DNA of 64,000 nucleotides from Serratia sp. FDAARGOS_506 (GTDB taxonomy: Bacteria > Pseudomonadota > Gammaproteobacteria > Enterobacterales > Enterobacteriaceae). Position numbers and translations under genes: made by a program. Shown here one piece after another: positions 9,953 to 18,863 of the stretch (positions are counted from its first letter, which is position 1; each line of letters starts with the position of its first letter). The notes under the pieces were generated by a model. The model was not told where the DNA came from and did no database searches. It saw only the letters and a program-made list of their open reading frames with translations. Where the stretch lies: the NCBI RefSeq assembly GCF_003812745.1, contig NZ_CP033831.1, positions 2,170,001 through 2,234,000 on the forward strand, read 5' to 3'.

Positions 9953-11647
9953 TTATTCTCCAATCATGTCGATGTTGGCGGCGCCCGGCGGCACCATTGG
10001 GAACACTTTTTCGTTAATGTCGATCAGCGCGTGGATCAGGCAGGGGCCCGGGCGTTGGATCGCTTCGGCCAGCGCGGCCTGCGGATCTTCCGCGGCGTTC
10101 AAATCGCAGGTATCCAGCCCGAATCCGGCGGCGATCTTCAGGAAATCGGTGCGCTTCGGATAGGCGGCGGCGAAAATGCGCTGCTGGTAGAACAGGGTTT
10201 GCTGCTGGTGCACCAGCCCCAGCGCCTGGTTGTTCATCAAAATGATTTTCACGTCCAGACCGTGCTCGACTGCAGTGGCCATTTCCTGAATGTTCATCAT
10301 CAGGCTGCCGTCGCCGGAGAAGCACAGCACTTTACGCTCCGGTTCCGCCAACGCCGCGCCGATCGCCGCCGGCAGACCGAAGCCCATGGTGCCCAGGCCG
10401 CCCGAAGTCAGCCACTGACGCGGCCGGCTCAGCGGATAGGCCTGCGCCACCCACATCTGATGCTGGCCCACGTCGGTGGTGATAATAGCGCTGTCGTCCA
10501 CGCAGCGTGCGGCGGCCAGCACCAGGCCGTAATGGCTCAGCGGATCGTCGGCGTTCGGCATGTTGAACGGGAACTCGCGTTTCAGGTCGTTGACGGTGTT
10601 CAGCCACGCGCTGCGCGGCTGTGTGTCGATCTGCGGCAGCAGCTGTTGCAGTACCTGACCGACGTCGGCATGGATCGCCACGTTGGCCTGCTTGACCTTG
10701 CCCAGCTCGGCGCGGTCGATATCCACGTGAATAATGGCGGCGTTAGGGCAGAACTGCTCGGTTTTGCCGATTGCCCGATCGTCGAAGCGCGCGCCCAGCA
10801 CGATCAGCAGATCGGCCTCCTGCAGAATGAAGTTGGTGCTGCGCGCCGCGTGCATGCCCAGCATACCCAGCGACAGCGGGTGTTCCACCGGCATCGCGCC
10901 CAGCGCCATCAGCGTCATGGTGGTAGGCAGACCGGCGCGTTCGGCCAGTTCCACCGCCTGTCGGTGAGCGTCGGCGCAGATGATGCCGCCGCCCAGGTAG
11001 AGGATCGGGCGTTTAGCCTGGTTGATCATCGCGGCGGCCTGCGAAACCAGCGCCGGATCGAAGGTCGGTGCGGCGTCCGGCGCGGCGATCGGCGGCAGCG
11101 CTTCCAGGGTGATGGTGGCGGTTTGCACGTCTTTCGGCACATCGATCCATACCGGGCCGGGGCGGCCGGACTCGGCAATGCGGAAGGCGTCGCCGATCAC
11201 CTGCGGCAGCTCGCGAATATCGCGCACCAGGTGGTTGTGCTTGGTGATCGGAATGGAGATACCGTAGGTGTCCACCTCCTGGAAGGCGTCGGTGCCGATC
11301 ATTGAGGAAGGCACCTGCCCGGTGATGCACACCAGCGGAATGGAGTCGAGCTTGGCGTCGGCAATGGCGGTGACCAGATTGGTGGCGCCCGGCCCGCTGG
11401 AGGCGATGCACACCGCCGCTTTGCCATTGGCTCGCGCCATGCCCTGTGCCATAAAGCCCGCGCCCTGTTCGTGGCGCGCCAGCACGTGGTGTATGCGGGT
11501 GCTTTGGCTCAGCGCGTCATACAGCGGCAGCGCGGCACCGCCGGGAATGCCGGCGACGGTGGTAATGCCCTGCCGCTCCAGCAGATGAACGATCAATTGT
11601 GCGCCGGTGAAGCTGGTGCCCGGTTGAGGTGAGCCCGAAGTTGCCAT
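9953..11647 (-). CDS. ilvB: Acetohydroxy acid synthase I catalytic subunit IlvB
   Basis: Thiamine-diphosphate enzyme that condenses two pyruvates, or pyruvate and 2-ketobutyrate, in the first common step of valine/isoleucine/leucine synthesis. It has 564 residues, near E. coli IlvB (562). Visible features: the catalytic glutamate context RHEQGAGFMAQG, the TDAFQEVDTYGISIPITKHN segment, and the ThDP/Mg motif beginning GDGSLMMN. The start is the ATG at 11647 (MATSGSPQPG), preceded by GAAAGGAC; a start six codons earlier is possible but less likely. Expression is controlled by the ivbL attenuator just upstream. AHAS III (ilvIH) is encoded 18 kb away in this window. Confidence 0.96.
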   Translation of the reverse strand: MATSGSPQPGTSFTGAQLIVHLLERQGITTVAGIPGGAALPLYDALSQSTRIHHVLARHEQGAGFMAQGMARANGKAAVCIASSGPGATNLVTAIADAKLDSIPLVCITGQVPSSMIGTDAFQEVDTYGISIPITKHNHLVRDIRELPQVIGDAFRIAESGRPGPVWIDVPKDVQTATITLEALPPIAAPDAAPTFDPALVSQAAAMINQAKRPILYLGGGIICADAHRQAVELAERAGLPTTMTLMALGAMPVEHPLSLGMLGMHAARSTNFILQEADLLIVLGARFDDRAIGKTEQFCPNAAIIHVDIDRAELGKVKQANVAIHADVGQVLQQLLPQIDTQPRSAWLNTVNDLKREFPFNMPNADDPLSHYGLVLAAARCVDDSAIITTDVGQHQMWVAQAYPLSRPRQWLTSGGLGTMGFGLPAAIGAALAEPERKVLCFSGDGSLMMNIQEMATAVEHGLDVKIILMNNQALGLVHQQQTLFYQQRIFAAAYPKRTDFLKIAAGFGLDTCDLNAAEDPQAALAEAIQRPGPCLIHALIDINEKVFPMVPPGAANIDMIGE

Positions 11648-11695
11648 GTTCCTGTCCTTTCTCAAGGCCGGTGAGCTTTTCTGGGCAGGGTGCTA

Positions 11696-11733
11696 AAACA
11701 AGAAACCCCGCCCGGTTTGCGCCGGCGGGGTTT
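11696..11733 (-). terminator. ilvB attenuator terminator
   Basis: On the minus strand, AAACCCCGCC pairs with GGGCGGGGTTT around a G/C-rich loop and is followed by CTTGTTTT. It lies 26 bases after the ivbL stop and before ilvB, exactly where the transcription attenuator should be. Valine or leucine starvation stalling the ribosome in ivbL would favour an alternative antiterminator fold. Confidence 0.88.
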
Positions 11734-11758
11734 GGGAATCGATGCGTTGATTCGGACC

Positions 11759-11857
11759 CTACGGCGCATTGCCGACGACCACCACCACACGCACGACGAC
11801 CACCGCGGCTGGTAGCGCGGTAACTAGTAGGGTCGAAGTCAGCGAAGATGCGATCAC
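11759..11857 (-). CDS. ivbL: ilvBN operon leader peptide IvbL
   Basis: Attenuator leader peptide, too short for standard gene finders. From GTG at 11857 it encodes 32 residues ending AAVVVVRVVVVVGNAP, identical in the recalled C-terminal half to E. coli IvbL, which is also 32 residues. Nine valine codons in ten (a run of four, one Arg, a run of five), plus several Leu codons earlier, are the sensor. GTG is chosen because the length then equals E. coli and TAAGG lies six bases upstream; an in-frame ATG at 11872 would give 37 residues but would contain that ribosome-binding site. The attenuator hairpin and ilvB follow. Confidence 0.92.
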   Translation of the reverse strand: MIASSLTSTLLVTALPAAVVVVRVVVVVGNAP

Positions 11858-11960
11858 AGGGAACCTTATCATCAGTAAAAAAAGTCAGGTTTTTATAAAA
11901 ACACAGGCGCAAAATTCACACAACAGGTTTATCGGCGCAGCATAAAAAACGCGCGTTAGA

Positions 11961-12665
11961 TCACGCTTTACCCGAAATGCCCAGCACGCGCGCTTCCGGC
12001 GCGCTGCCGTCCAGCAGGGCCTGCGTTGGGCCGTCGTAGTAGATGCGCCCATCGACCACCAGCAGCGTGCGCGGCGCGATGCGCGCGGCGTCGTCGAGGT
12101 TGTGCGACACCATCAGCAGCGTCAGGTTACGCTGTTCGCACACCGTCTGCAGCAGCTGCAGCATCTCGTTGCGCAGCGCCGGATCGAGCGCCGAGAAAGG
12201 CTCGTCGAGCAGCAGGATCGGCCGTTGGCGAATCAAACAACGCGCCAGCGCGGCGCGCTGACGCTGACCACCGGAAAGCTGCGACGGCAGGCGCTCCAGG
12301 TGCTCCTCCAGGCCGACCTGACGGGCGATATGCTCCCGCTGTTGGCGCTGTTGCTCAGTCAAGCGCAGACCGGGATCCAACCCCAGCCCGATGTTCTGCG
12401 CCACCGTCAGGTGCGCGAACAGGTTGTTCTCCTGAAACAGCATCGACACCGGCCGTTTGGCCGGCGGCGTGGCGGTATGGTCTTCGCCGTTCAGCTGCAG
12501 CCGGCCGCTGGCCGCCGGCAGGAAACCTGCGATCAAACTCAGCAGGGTGCTTTTACCGGCGCCGCTGGGGCCGAGCACCGCGACGCGCTCGCCCGGCCGG
12601 ATGCGCAGATCAAAGCGCATCGGCAGGTGTTCATACAGATAGGTCAGTTTTTCAAGCGTCAGCAT
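11961..12665 (-). CDS. thiQ: Thiamine/TPP ABC transporter ATP-binding protein ThiQ
   Basis: ATPase of the ThiBPQ importer for thiamine, thiamine phosphate and TPP. The 234-residue ABC protein has Walker [10 protein letters not shown] (about 32-40), a Q-loop (LFQENNLF), the signature [14 protein letters not shown], Walker [14 protein letters not shown] and a switch histidine (MVSHNLDD). It overlaps the end of thiP by 14 bases, which suggests translational coupling. It is the last gene of the thiB-thiP-thiQ operon; downstream on the same strand comes the ivbL leader region with no obvious strong terminator between. Confidence 0.95.
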   Translation of the reverse strand: MLTLEKLTYLYEHLPMRFDLRIRPGERVAVLGPSGAGKSTLLSLIAGFLPAASGRLQLNGEDHTATPPAKRPVSMLFQENNLFAHLTVAQNIGLGLDPGLRLTEQQRQQREHIARQVGLEEHLERLPSQLSGGQRQRAALARCLIRQRPILLLDEPFSALDPALRNEMLQLLQTVCEQRNLTLLMVSHNLDDAARIAPRTLLVVDGRIYYDGPTQALLDGSAPEARVLGISGKA

Positions 12666-14259
12666 GGCGCCCCGGTAAGCGTTCGATCAGGGTAAACAAC
12701 AGGAAGCACAGCAGCAGCAACAGCAGCGCGGTCACCGCCCCGTCGTTGCTGCGATAGGCGCCAATCTGCTGATACAGGTAAAAAGGCAGGGTACGGAAAT
12801 GCTCGTTGCCAAACAAGGCGACCACCCCGAAATCGCCGATCGACAGCACGCAGGCGAAGGCCAGCGCCTGCGCGAGCGGGCGGCGCAGCGCGCGCAGTTC
12901 TATCAGCCGCAGCCGTTGCCAGCCGTGGATATCCAGCGACAGGCACAGCGGGTTGTAACGTTCGGCGAGGTCGCGCATCGGATTCTCCAACACCTTCAGT
13001 GCATAGGGCACCGCCATCAGCGCATTGGTGAGGATCACCAGCGCATAGGGCGACTGCGGCAGTCCGATCGTATCGCTCAGCAACAGGAAGAAGCCGGTAG
13101 CCAGCACGATGCCGGGCATCGCCAGGATCACCATGCCGCTCAGCTCCAGCGCCTGGCCGCCGCGCAGATGCTGCCGCAGTTTCAACTCGCGGCTGCTCCA
13201 CAGCAGCATCATCGTGAGCGCCACGCACAGCAGTCCGGCGCCAAGGGCGATGCGCAGCGACGTGAACAGCGCCTGCCACAGCACCGGCTGGCGCAGCACG
13301 CTGACGACGGCCTGATTGGCGCCGTCGGCGATCACCGCCAGCAGGGGCGGCAGCAGCAGCAGCAGTGCGGCGGCGATCAACAGAAAATCGCCGACGCGCC
13401 GCCACAGGCTGTCTTCCGGGTTGCGCCAGCGCTGGGCGTGGGTATGGCCCACCGGCAGCGCCTGGCTTAGGCGCTGGCTGATCAACACCAGCCCCAGACA
13501 ACAGCTTAACTGGATCAGCGCCAGCATGGCAGCGCGGCCCAGATCGTAGTCGTAACTCAGCGCCTGATAGATAGCCAGTTCGATGGTGGTGGCCTGCGGC
13601 CCGCCGCCCAGCGACAGCACGGTGGCGAAGCTGGCGAAGCACAGCATGAAGATCAACGCGCCGCTCGGCAGGATCTGGCGGCGCAGCGCCGGCCATTCAA
13701 CGAAGCGGAACTGCTGCCAGCCATTCATGCCCAGCTGGGCGGCCAGCTGGCGCTGCTCTACCGGGAGATTCTCCAGCGCCTGCAGCAACAGGCGGGTGGC
13801 CAGCGGCAGGTTAAAAAACAGGTGCGCCAGCAGAATGCCCTGCAGGCCATAGGGCGAGAAGCCATACTCGACGCCCAGCCAGCCGCACAGCGCCGCCAGC
13901 CAGCCCTGGCGCCCATAGACGCTGAGCAGACCGAACACTGCCACCAGTACCGGCAGTACCAGCGTCATGGCGCACAGCCGCAGCAGCAGCTGCCGGCCGG
14001 GGAAACGGCGGCGATAGAGCGCGCGCGCCAGCAGAACGGCGGGCAGCACCGAAATCAGCGCCGACAGCAGCGCTTGCCAGAAGGTGAAACGCACCACGTG
14101 CCACAGGTAACTGTCCTGCCACAGGCCGCGCCAGTCGCTGTCCGGCGCGTGACGCCACAGCGAGCCCATCGCCAGCGCGGCGACCAGCAGGATCACGCCG
14201 GCGGCCAGCAGCCCCGGCCAGAGCCAGCGGGGGATCAGCGGCTGACGGCGGCTTGCCAT
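12652..14259 (-). CDS. thiP: Thiamine/TPP ABC transporter permease ThiP
   Basis: Inner-membrane permease of the thiamine/TPP importer. About 535 residues, close to the 536 of E. coli. It is a fused double permease: two halves of about six membrane segments, each with an EAA-type cytoplasmic loop (first half near [14 protein letters not shown], second half near [17 protein letters not shown]). I chose the ATG at 14259 ([12 protein letters not shown]), which matches the E. coli N-terminus; an in-frame ATG four codons earlier is possible. The start overlaps the 3' end of thiB by 25 bases. Confidence 0.95.
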   Translation of the reverse strand: MASRRQPLIPRWLWPGLLAAGVILLVAALAMGSLWRHAPDSDWRGLWQDSYLWHVVRFTFWQALLSALISVLPAVLLARALYRRRFPGRQLLLRLCAMTLVLPVLVAVFGLLSVYGRQGWLAALCGWLGVEYGFSPYGLQGILLAHLFFNLPLATRLLLQALENLPVEQRQLAAQLGMNGWQQFRFVEWPALRRQILPSGALIFMLCFASFATVLSLGGGPQATTIELAIYQALSYDYDLGRAAMLALIQLSCCLGLVLISQRLSQALPVGHTHAQRWRNPEDSLWRRVGDFLLIAAALLLLLPPLLAVIADGANQAVVSVLRQPVLWQALFTSLRIALGAGLLCVALTMMLLWSSRELKLRQHLRGGQALELSGMVILAMPGIVLATGFFLLLSDTIGLPQSPYALVILTNALMAVPYALKVLENPMRDLAERYNPLCLSLDIHGWQRLRLIELRALRRPLAQALAFACVLSIGDFGVVALFGNEHFRTLPFYLYQQIGAYRSNDGAVTALLLLLLCFLLFTLIERLPGRHADA

Positions 14260-15221
14260 GCCCGGATCCACCCGCCGCGTTGTTTGGCCACCTCTTCGGC
14301 GCTGTATTGCAGCGCGGTATGCGGCACGTTCATCTGTTCAAAGCCGGCGGGCAGCGGGGTGTTGATCACCGGATACATCCAGTTGCCGGTCGGGATGGTG
14401 TTCTGGAACGCCGGCGTGACCATGAACTGCATGAAACGCTCCGCCAGCTCGGGCTGTTTGGCGGCCTTCAGCTTGCCTGCCACTTCCACCTGCAGGTAGT
14501 GGCCTTCGCTGAACGTGGCGGCGGCGTAGAGATCTTTTTTCTCTTCGATCAGGTGATAGGCGGGAGAGGTAGTGTAGCTGAGCACCAGATCGCCTTCCCC
14601 TTTCAGGAACAGGCCGTAGGCTTCGCTCCAGCCTTTGGTGACGGTGACGGTCTTCTTCGCCAGCTGCTGCCAGGCGGCCGGCGCCTTGTCGCCATACACT
14701 TTTTGCATCCACAGCAGCAGGCCGAGGCCCGGCGTGCTGGTGCGCGGATCTTCGTAGATCACTTTCCAGTTGCTATCGCTGCTGACCAACTCCTGCAGGC
14801 TCTTCGGTGGGTTCTTCAGTTTTTCTTTGTTGTAGACGAAGGCGAAGTACCCATAGTCGTAAGGCACGAAGGTCGTGTCCTGCCAGCCGCCCGGCACCGT
14901 CAGTTTGGCGGTGTCGACGCCGCTCGGCGCGAACAGGCCGGTTTGCTGCGCCGCCTGCAACAGGTTGTTGTCCAGCCCCAGCACCACGTCGGCGGCGCTG
15001 TTCTTGCCTTCCATGCGCAGGCGGTTCAGCAGCGAGACGCCGTCTTCCAGCGCGACGAACTTCAGTTCACAGCCGCACTCGGCTTCGAAGGCTTTTTTCA
15101 CCGCCGGGCCAGGGCCCCAGTCGGCGGCGAAAGAATCGTAGGTGTAAACCGTCAGCGTCGGCTTGGCGAACACCGGCGCGGCACACAGCAGCAAGAAGCA
15201 GGGCAGATATGTTTTGACCAC
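14235..15221 (-). CDS. thiB: Periplasmic thiamine/TPP-binding protein ThiB
   Basis: Solute-binding protein of the ThiBPQ importer (also called TbpA). The 328-residue precursor has a signal peptide of about 19 residues (MVKTYLPCFLLLCAAPVFA) before KPTLTVYTYDSF. The mature chain has the fold of iron/thiamine-type class II binding proteins, with the conserved YDSFAADWGPGP start and tryptophan/tyrosine-rich ligand region (DYGYFAFVYNKE). Two cysteines close together (ECGC, about residues 48-51) are conserved in family members I recall. It is the first gene of the operon and lies directly behind a TPP riboswitch. Confidence 0.95.
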   Translation of the reverse strand: MVKTYLPCFLLLCAAPVFAKPTLTVYTYDSFAADWGPGPAVKKAFEAECGCELKFVALEDGVSLLNRLRMEGKNSAADVVLGLDNNLLQAAQQTGLFAPSGVDTAKLTVPGGWQDTTFVPYDYGYFAFVYNKEKLKNPPKSLQELVSSDSNWKVIYEDPRTSTPGLGLLLWMQKVYGDKAPAAWQQLAKKTVTVTKGWSEAYGLFLKGEGDLVLSYTTSPAYHLIEEKKDLYAAATFSEGHYLQVEVAGKLKAAKQPELAERFMQFMVTPAFQNTIPTGNWMYPVINTPLPAGFEQMNVPHTALQYSAEEVAKQRGGWIRAWQAAVSR

Positions 15222-15296
15222 GTTGCACTCCTGAAAAATAAGGGGGCAAGGGCATCTGAGGGGGCGAGGCGGCGTCGCCGGTTCGCTGGGCTCAAA

Positions 15297-15393
15297 TCCC
15301 TCCGCCGGTATTGACCGGATCAGGTTCGACGGGTGTGCTCTCAGCGGAAAATCGGGCTTATCACGCGGCCCGACTTACCGCACCCCGTTGAGA
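15297..15393 (-). ncRNA. TPP riboswitch (THI box, sroA-type) controlling thiBPQ
   Basis: Read on the minus strand the leader carries the hallmarks of the THI-box aptamer in order: CGGGGTGC near the 5' side, CTGAGA, ACCCGTCGAACCTGATCCGG, and TACCGGCGGAGGGA at the 3' side. The positions and spacing fit the P2/P4 arms that bind TPP. It lies about 75 bases upstream of the thiB start, as in the sroA element of E. coli. TPP binding is expected to reduce thiBPQ expression, probably by hiding the ribosome-binding site. Confidence 0.95.
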
Positions 15394-15434
15394 CGGCGCT
15401 ATTGTAAAGATTAACCGACCCGGGCGAAAGGCGC

Positions 15435-17096
15435 TTATGCCTCCGGCGGGGCAAACCAGGCGGACTTGAAGTCGAACCAGCCGAGGGTGTTCATCCGCAC
15501 GCCGCGCATGCTGCGCTGGCCGTGCAGCTGCAGCCAGTGGTGAAACAGCGGATGCAGCTGGTGATTGCTGACCAGGCGCTGGCAGAACTCCGCCAGCGGC
15601 AAGCGGTTGGCGCGCCACAGCGCTGCGTCCTGCGCCAGATCCTCGTTCATGCAGTGCTGCATCAGCGGCAGTTCGTACAGCGTGGCGAACAACGAAAACT
15701 CCAGCGGCAGATAGAAGTTGGCGCTACCAAGCCACAGATCGCTGCGCGCGTCGCCCTGGTGCCAGATGGCGTAATCCACGCTTTGCACGATCAGGCGGAT
15801 GCCGTGCTGCGCCAGCAGCGGTTCGATCGCCTGGCGAATGGCGTGAAACTCCGAATGTTCATTGAAGTGGGTCATCGTCAGTTCGGTCAGGCCCGCGGGT
15901 TTGGGTTGCTGCGCCAGCGTGCGGTTGTGGTGCCAGCGCGGGAGCAGGCCGTACGCCGGCGACCAATAGCGCTGGTACAGCGGCCCAGCGTTGCTCAGCA
16001 GCGAAATGGGGTTGATCAATTCGCATAGCCAACTGCGAATGGCGGGGTCGGCAGCCAGCGGTGAACGCTGATCGAACAGCAGGAAATAGCAGCCCTCTTC
16101 CAGCCGGCTTTCCAGTTCGTTTTTGCCGGTTTCATCGCCCTGCAGCTGCACGCCCGAGTGTACCAGCTCTTCGGAGAACTCCGGCAGCACCCAGATGTTC
16201 ACCTCGTCGATCAGCGCCCGGTAGCCAAAATAGTCGTCGAAGGCGTGGATCTTCATCTGGCTGGGATGGTTGCGCACCACGCGGTAGGGGCCGGTGCCGA
16301 CCGGATGGCGGGCGAAGTCCGGCAGCTCGCGCCATTCACGCGGCAGGATCATGGCCTGCACGCTGCCCAGCAGCCAGGGCAACCAGTGGTCGGGGCTGCG
16401 CAGATGCACGTCGATAACGAACGGTGTCGGCGAGGTGACGCTCTCGATATGCGAGAACAGCGGTTGCGAGGTCAGACGCGAGAGGGAAGTGATGACATCC
16501 GCCATCTCCAGCTCGCGGCCATGATGAAAATGGATCGCCGGGCGCAGATAAAACCGCCAGTGCAGCGGCGTCAGCGCCTGCCAATGGTGAGACAGATCGG
16601 ATTCCAGTTCCCCGTTTTCCTCATTTATGCGCGTCAGGCCATTGAAGATCTGGCGTGCCAAATGGGTCTCCGAACGCCGCAGCGCCGATCCGGGCAGCAG
16701 GTTGTACAGCTGCCGGTAGTAGAGCACCCGCAGGATGTGTTTCCCCTGGCGGAAGCTGCGCCCCAGCTGCGACAGCAGCATTTGGCGTACCACGTTTTTG
16801 TCGCCCACCAGCTGTACCAATTGATCGATGCGGTCCTGTTCCAGCAGCTCCTCGGCCCGCTGTTGCTGCAGCGCCAGGCCGGTGTAATGGAAGGTTAATC
16901 GTGAACGCTTGCCGCGCCCCGACTCCGCCTGCCAGGTAAGCCAGCCCTCCCGCTGCATGGCGCTCAACAGAGAGCGCACGTGGCGCCGCGAGCAGCTCAG
17001 CACCTCCGCTAGCGCCTGCAGCGTGGTGTCGGTGGTTTCACCGTGGCAGCGCTGCCACAGACGGATGAACTGCTGCTGCAATCGGGATGTGGACAT
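15435..17096 (-). CDS. sgrR: Glucose-phosphate stress regulator SgrR
   Basis: Transcription activator of SgrS under sugar-phosphate stress. The 553-residue product has an N-terminal winged-helix domain (about 1-110, with [19 protein letters not shown]) and a long C-terminal domain like SBP_bac_5 solute-binding proteins, thought to sense a small molecule. The C-terminus [23 protein letters not shown] is nearly as in E. coli. I chose the ATG at 17096 ([14 protein letters not shown]), matching E. coli, over an in-frame start eight codons upstream. It is divergent from sgrS-sgrT, the standard arrangement. Confidence 0.96.
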   Translation of the reverse strand: MSTSRLQQQFIRLWQRCHGETTDTTLQALAEVLSCSRRHVRSLLSAMQREGWLTWQAESGRGKRSRLTFHYTGLALQQQRAEELLEQDRIDQLVQLVGDKNVVRQMLLSQLGRSFRQGKHILRVLYYRQLYNLLPGSALRRSETHLARQIFNGLTRINEENGELESDLSHHWQALTPLHWRFYLRPAIHFHHGRELEMADVITSLSRLTSQPLFSHIESVTSPTPFVIDVHLRSPDHWLPWLLGSVQAMILPREWRELPDFARHPVGTGPYRVVRNHPSQMKIHAFDDYFGYRALIDEVNIWVLPEFSEELVHSGVQLQGDETGKNELESRLEEGCYFLLFDQRSPLAADPAIRSWLCELINPISLLSNAGPLYQRYWSPAYGLLPRWHHNRTLAQQPKPAGLTELTMTHFNEHSEFHAIRQAIEPLLAQHGIRLIVQSVDYAIWHQGDARSDLWLGSANFYLPLEFSLFATLYELPLMQHCMNEDLAQDAALWRANRLPLAEFCQRLVSNHQLHPLFHHWLQLHGQRSMRGVRMNTLGWFDFKSAWFAPPEA

Positions 17097-17151
17097 AAAA
17101 GAGGAACGCTCCTGCCTCAACTCGTCAATTTTTCTTTCCCTATATTACGCC

Positions 17152-17157
17152 GATAAT
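17152..17157 (+). promoter_or_regulatory. Candidate -10 element of sgrS
   Basis: GATAAT, 6 bases before the predicted SgrS 5' end near 17164. No good -35 hexamer is visible, as expected for a promoter needing SgrR. Confidence 0.5.
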
Positions 17158-17186
17158 TTTCATCAATGAAAGGGGAGGGCGTAATC

Positions 17187-17360
17187 ATGAAAGCTTTCTT
17201 ATCCAGACAGTTCTATCAGCGCTATTTCAGCGCGGTGCGCCGTCAGCACGCCGACTGGCTGAGCGTGGTGCCCGAACAGGCGCGGCTGGCGATGCTGGCG
17301 CACCTGACCCAATGGGATATCAAAGAGATGACTGATAAGCAGTATCGCGAGCACCTGTAG
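17187..17360 (+). CDS. sgrT: SgrT, glucose-transporter inhibitor peptide encoded in SgrS
   Basis: Small protein that inhibits the glucose permease PtsG (EIICB-Glc). From the ATG at 17187, with GGGAGGGC just upstream, it encodes 57 residues; an in-frame ATG at 17166 would sit at the very 5' end of the RNA and is unlikely. The core RQFYQRYF, then WLSV, Q-RL-ML, L-QWD matches the recalled E. coli SgrT (43 residues). The extra residues are at the N-terminus (MKAFLS) and C-terminus (after QWD: IKEMTDKQYREHL). The stop precedes the SgrS seed by about 20 bases. Confidence 0.86.
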   Translation: MKAFLSRQFYQRYFSAVRRQHADWLSVVPEQARLAMLAHLTQWDIKEMTDKQYREHL

Positions 17361-17404
17361 GGGCCGCGGCAACCAGTTTCTGAGTAATGGTGCTGTTTCA
17401 CCAG

Positions 17405-17431
17405 CCAGTGGGGTGACCCACTGGTTTTTTT
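17405..17431 (+). terminator. Intrinsic terminator of SgrS
   Basis: Eight-bp perfect stem CCAGTGGG / CCCACTGG with a GTGA loop and seven T. The uninterrupted T-tract is also the expected Hfq-binding tail of the sRNA. Confidence 0.93.
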
Positions 17432-17514
17432 ATGCGTGACCATGGCGATGTGCTTGCATTTTTCTTGCCGTGGCCTAAGGTTCTTTCTTCTGCTTTGAGG
17501 TCAGGGAAGACGAT

Positions 17515-18711
17515 ATGCAACGCCTGAGCCGGTTGTCACTGCGCATCAACCCTATCTTTGCCGCATTCCTGCTGATCGCTTTTCTCTCCGGTATCGCCGG
17601 CGCGTTGTTGACGCCGACGCTCAGCCTGTTTTTGACCACCGAGGTCAAGGTGCGGCCGCTGTGGGTCGGGCTGTTCTATACCGCCAATGCGGTGGCCGGC
17701 ATCGTGGTCAGTTTCCTGTTGGCCAAACGTTCCGACACCCGCGGCGATCGGCGCAGGCTGATCCTGCTGTGCTGCCTGATGGCTGTCGGCAACTGTCTGC
17801 TGTTCGCGTTTAACCGCGATTACCTGACGCTGATCACGGCGGGAGTATTGATGTCCGCCGTTGCCAACACCGCCATGCCGCAGATTTTCGCGTTGGCGCG
17901 GGAATACGCCGACAGCGAGGCGCGTGAAGTGGTGATGTTCAGCTCGGTGATGCGCGCCCAGCTTTCGCTGGCGTGGGTAATCGGCCCACCGTTGTCGTTT
18001 GCGTTGGCGCTGAATTACGGATTCACCGTAATGTTCCTGATCGCCGCCGCCACGTTCGCGGTTTGCGTGCTGTTGGTGGGATTTATGCTGCCTTCGGTGC
18101 CGCGTGCGGCGGAGAATGAGGGGTTAAAGGGGGGGAGTTCTGCGCCGATTGCGCCCGCCAGTGCCTGGCGCAATCGCGACGTGCGGTTACTGTTCATCGC
18201 CTCGATGCTGATGTGGACCTGCAACACCTTATATATCATTGATATGCCGCTGTATATCACCACCGATCTCGGCCTGCCTGAAGGGTTGGCCGGGGTGCTG
18301 ATGGGCACCGCTGCCGGGCTGGAGATCCCGGCGATGCTGCTGGCCGGTTATTACGTCAAACGCTTCGGCAAGCGCAACATGATGCTGTTGGCGGTGGCGG
18401 CGGGCGTACTGTTTTATCTCGGCTTGACGATGTTGGCGACCAAGCCGGCCCTGATAGCGCTGCAATTGCTGAACGCGGTGTTTATCGGCATCGTCGCCGG
18501 CATCGGCATGCTCTATTTTCAGGATTTGATGCCGGGCCGACCGGGCGCTGCCACCACGCTGTTCACCAACAGCATCTCTACCGGGGTGATCCTGGCCGGG
18601 GTATTGCAGGGAGCGCTGGTGGAGAACTTCGGGCATGGCTCGGTGTATTGGATGGCGGCGCTGTTGGCGCTGGCGGCGCTCTGGATGAGCGCCAAAGTGC
18701 GTGAAGTGTGA
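17515..18711 (+). CDS. setA: Sugar efflux transporter SetA
   Basis: Major-facilitator inner-membrane exporter of lactose, glucose and related sugars or glycosides; in E. coli it helps recovery from glucose-phosphate stress. The 398-residue protein has about twelve hydrophobic segments. The first half shows the MFS loop 2-3 motif (LAKRSDTRGDRRR) and the second half begins near residue 220 (DVRLLFIASMLMWTCNTLYIIDMPLY). It starts 83 bases after the SgrS terminator with AGGGAAGA as ribosome-binding site. In E. coli it is co-transcribed with sgrS by read-through, which the layout here allows. Confidence 0.93.
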   Translation: MQRLSRLSLRINPIFAAFLLIAFLSGIAGALLTPTLSLFLTTEVKVRPLWVGLFYTANAVAGIVVSFLLAKRSDTRGDRRRLILLCCLMAVGNCLLFAFNRDYLTLITAGVLMSAVANTAMPQIFALAREYADSEAREVVMFSSVMRAQLSLAWVIGPPLSFALALNYGFTVMFLIAAATFAVCVLLVGFMLPSVPRAAENEGLKGGSSAPIAPASAWRNRDVRLLFIASMLMWTCNTLYIIDMPLYITTDLGLPEGLAGVLMGTAAGLEIPAMLLAGYYVKRFGKRNMMLLAVAAGVLFYLGLTMLATKPALIALQLLNAVFIGIVAGIGMLYFQDLMPGRPGAATTLFTNSISTGVILAGVLQGALVENFGHGSVYWMAALLALAALWMSAKVREV

Positions 18712-18719
18712 GGTCAAAC

Positions 18720-18829
18720 GGCGGCATTCTTGATGTAAGTCATTGAGAAGGCGAAACCGGACGCCCAAGCTGAAGGCATATGGAGCGCGATCGTTGCGCC
18801 CACGCCCGTCTCACTATTGAGATGCCGCC
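18720..18829 (+). promoter_or_regulatory. Structured leader before the DASS transporter
   Basis: GGCGGCAT-t-CTTGAT (18720-18734) can pair with ATTGAG-ATGCCGCC (18816-18829), giving a stem of about 14 bp with one bulged base and two G-U pairs, closing a loop of about 81 bases. Inside, GAGCGC and GCGCCC can make a smaller hairpin. I do not recognise a known riboswitch class. It ends 26 bases before the transporter start, so it may be a cis-regulatory RNA, or the 3' structure of the setA message. Confidence 0.4.
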
Positions 18830-18863
18830 TTGTTGTTTAGAACAGTGGGAACGTTATGGATAA
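18780..18863 (+). CDS. Possible 27-residue upstream ORF overlapping the transporter start
   Basis: ATG at 18780 with GAAGG three bases upstream (short spacing) opens a frame coding MERDRCAHARLTIEM, then PPCCLEQWERYG and a TAA. The stop lies 7 bases inside the transporter reading frame, so translation could be coupled to it. The frame runs through the 3' arm of the long stem described at 18720-18829, so a ribosome translating it would open that stem. The peptide resembles nothing I know and has no amino-acid run typical of attenuators. It may be chance. Confidence 0.2.
   Translation: MERDRCAHARLTIEMPPCCLEQWERYG

Larger units (their letters stand above)
17164..17431 (+). ncRNA. sgrS: Small RNA SgrS (also encodes SgrT)
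   Basis: Hfq-dependent RNA that blocks ptsG and other sugar-transport messages during glucose-phosphate stress. Three parts match E. coli SgrS: a 5' end like ATGAAAGGGG before the sgrT ribosome-binding site; a 3' seed CTGAGTAATGGTG (17380-17392), close to the E. coli CTGAGTATTGGTG that pairs with the ptsG translation start region; and a terminator with perfect stem CCAGTGGG / CCCACTGG (17405-17424) followed by seven T. It lies between sgrR and setA, as in E. coli. The predicted length of about 268 bases exceeds the 227 of E. coli because sgrT is longer. Confidence 0.92.

Noticed and set aside
11881-11940. CRP site and promoter boxes upstream of ivbL
   Set aside because: A TGTGA half-site and a TATAAA are visible, but the second CRP half-site and a well-spaced -35 are missing, so I could not support an exact call.
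18720-18829. Known riboswitch before the DASS transporter (guanidine, TPP, Moco, manganese classes)
   Set aside because: None of the consensus cores I know could be placed; GGACGCC resembles but does not match the ACGR loops of guanidine-II hairpins.
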